DNA of 19,599 bases from Pleurotus djamor (Eukaryota; Basidiomycota; Agaricomycetes; Agaricales; Pleurotaceae): positions 1 to 19,599 of the forward strand of contig JAPEVF010000831.1 of NCBI GenBank assembly GCA_029747585.1. Reading direction: 5' to 3'. Every line of letters begins with the position of its first letter. Position 1 is the stretch's first letter. Below, in pieces: positions 18,523 through 19,599 of this stretch. The position numbers and the translations under genes were made by a program. The notes beneath the pieces are model-generated. The model did no database searches. It was not told the DNA's origin and saw only the letters and a program-made list of their open reading frames with translations.

Positions 18523-19172
18523 ATGCTCTAGTTTACGAAGGATATCATGTATCTTCACCACTTGGATCAATTTCTACGCTTTGTTCAGCANCTTCCCATC
18601 TCCGACCCACGACTTGCATGAATACTCGAAACCTCCTTCCGCGAATATAGGGGGAGACATTAGGAGGTACCGGAAGGCCACCTTGGCGCTTAATCCTGGT
18701 TTGTGAGGACAACGACCGTCGACAGCCTGTCAGCCACCGCTGCTCTGCTCTCTCTTCTGGTCGCNTGTATTTTTTCCTCGTCACATAACACTACTCTTGG
18801 ACCTTTGAATGAACGCCGAAGACCGTACGAAAACCACAACATAGCTCATCGTGGTTTCCGCGGGCTCGACCAATGGAGGCTTGCCAGCTGAATGTCCTTG
18901 GACTTGAGCCAGGGCACGGTGCTCGAAGCGAAGCTCGGAGGTATGAATCTCGAAACGGAGAAGGGTCTAGATAACCCTATGGCAGTTGACTAGGACTAGG
19001 AACCGGGACGAGAGGTATGCATACACCATCATTCTTACCAGTTTTCAAGAACTCAGAATTCACGGCGCAGCTCGCTTTTTCAAGTTCTCCCAGGCCTTTC
19101 TTCGTGGGCTCCTCCTTCGACTCCTCTCTTTGGACCTTCTCAAAACTTGAGATCAAAGCAAATCATCCTGTC
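18523..19172. other. Intergenic between the two CBM1 genes
   Basis: No gene supported. Two N bases (18592, 18764) lie here. Short frames on both strands lack motifs. The right part (19017-19172) is open in frame with the next gene but is pyrimidine-rich and looks like 5' UTR. Confidence 0.45.
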
Positions 19173-19475
19173 ATGACCATTGTTATCGTCGCGTTTTTCA
19201 TGGCCTCCTTGTTTGGCAGAGTGGTTGCGGTGAGTTTGACGTTGCTTAACACACCCGTGACCGAGTTTGACGATGAACCAATTTTAGCAAACACCGTGTA
19301 CGACGATGACGCTGAATCCTACACCTGTTGCTCCTGCGGTATGATCTGTCTTTATACCACCCATCCCCTTGAACTCACCCAATCTCGGTAATTTCAGTGG
19401 ACGCAGTGCGGTGGTGTANNACNGCTTGTACGCGATCAAGGCTACCATGATGTGAGGACCGATGATTGGCACTGA
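19173..19475 (+). CDS. CBM1 protein paralog with damaged or mis-sequenced end
   Basis: Exons 19173-19229 (19-codon signal peptide, MTIVIVAFFMASLFGRVVA), 19288-19338 (17-codon linker starting QTPCTTMT, ending NPTPVAPA) and 19398-19475. Exon lengths, phase-0 introns and linker start match the CBM1 gene at 17980. The third exon opens with WTQCGGV, a CBM1 start. Three N bases follow (19419, 19420, 19423), after which the expected cysteines appear only by changing frame. The end reads GYH..DDWH then TGA 19473, where relatives have a WY.QC pattern; the bases after TGG are close to that pattern with one base out of place. So either sequence errors around the Ns or a degenerate module. A single CBM1 unit is visible. 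Confidence 0.6.
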
Positions 19476-19599
19476 GCAATACGTGGAAACCCACTTGTTG
19501 AGTAAAGGTTTGTTCTGTCGGAGTCCGTTAGGGAGATGTTACTTACCACAGAACCACGGTACTTACGCCAGAGTTAAGGTGAAGCAAGACAGGATCCAG

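Noticed and set aside
1..19599. CRISPR array, transposase or retroelement
   Set aside because: No regularly spaced repeats, terminal inverted repeats, reverse transcriptase or transposase motifs were seen; the window is eukaryotic.

Overview
The window looks like nuclear DNA of a filamentous basidiomycete, most likely an Agaricomycete. Genes are dense and cut by many introns of about 40-75 nt with GT(A/G)-AG borders. There are an F-box/LRR-like protein, an AAA ATPase of a filamentous-fungal family, fungal cellulose-binding modules (CBM1) and intron-containing eukaryotic tRNAs. The species cannot be named from sequence alone. Most genes had to be rebuilt by splicing; exon borders were chosen by consensus, reading-phase arithmetic and comparison between paralogs inside the window.

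Layout. 1136-2485 (+): broken copy of a secreted protein with two 'WIW' domains. 2864-3529 (-): small PPxY membrane protein. 4379-5912 (+): F-box protein. 5945-5977: stray piece of the WIW gene. 6250-6333 (-): tRNA-His with intron. 6459-9061 (-): AAA ATPase. 9503-9628: duplicated 3' end of the F-box gene. 9847-11211 (-): intact WIW-domain gene. 12419-12906 and 13324-13968 (+): two more small membrane proteins. 14183-14273 (+): tRNA-Ser with intron. 14589-16216 (+): epoxide hydrolase. 16222-16592 (-) and 16963-17613 (+): two further small membrane proteins, divergent. 17980-18522 (+): secreted tandem CBM1 protein. 19173-19475 (+): paralogous CBM1 gene with a damaged or mis-sequenced end.

The most interesting signal is a family of five small single-pass membrane proteins. 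All share one intron, phase 1, inside the transmembrane segment, followed by a basic stop-transfer patch. Three members carry PPxY motifs in the cytoplasmic tail, up to three motifs in one protein, each in its own exon. PPxY motifs bind WW domains, in fungi chiefly those of Rsp5-type ubiquitin ligases, and the layout recalls yeast Rcr1/Rcr2. I infer a locally expanded family of surface or endomembrane adaptors; the function is unproven.

The rest is a typical accessory region: recent local duplications, gene fragments, a pseudogene, secreted carbohydrate-binding proteins and one detoxification-type hydrolase. The AAA gene carries many N bases, and one of them breaks the frame if counted as a real base.
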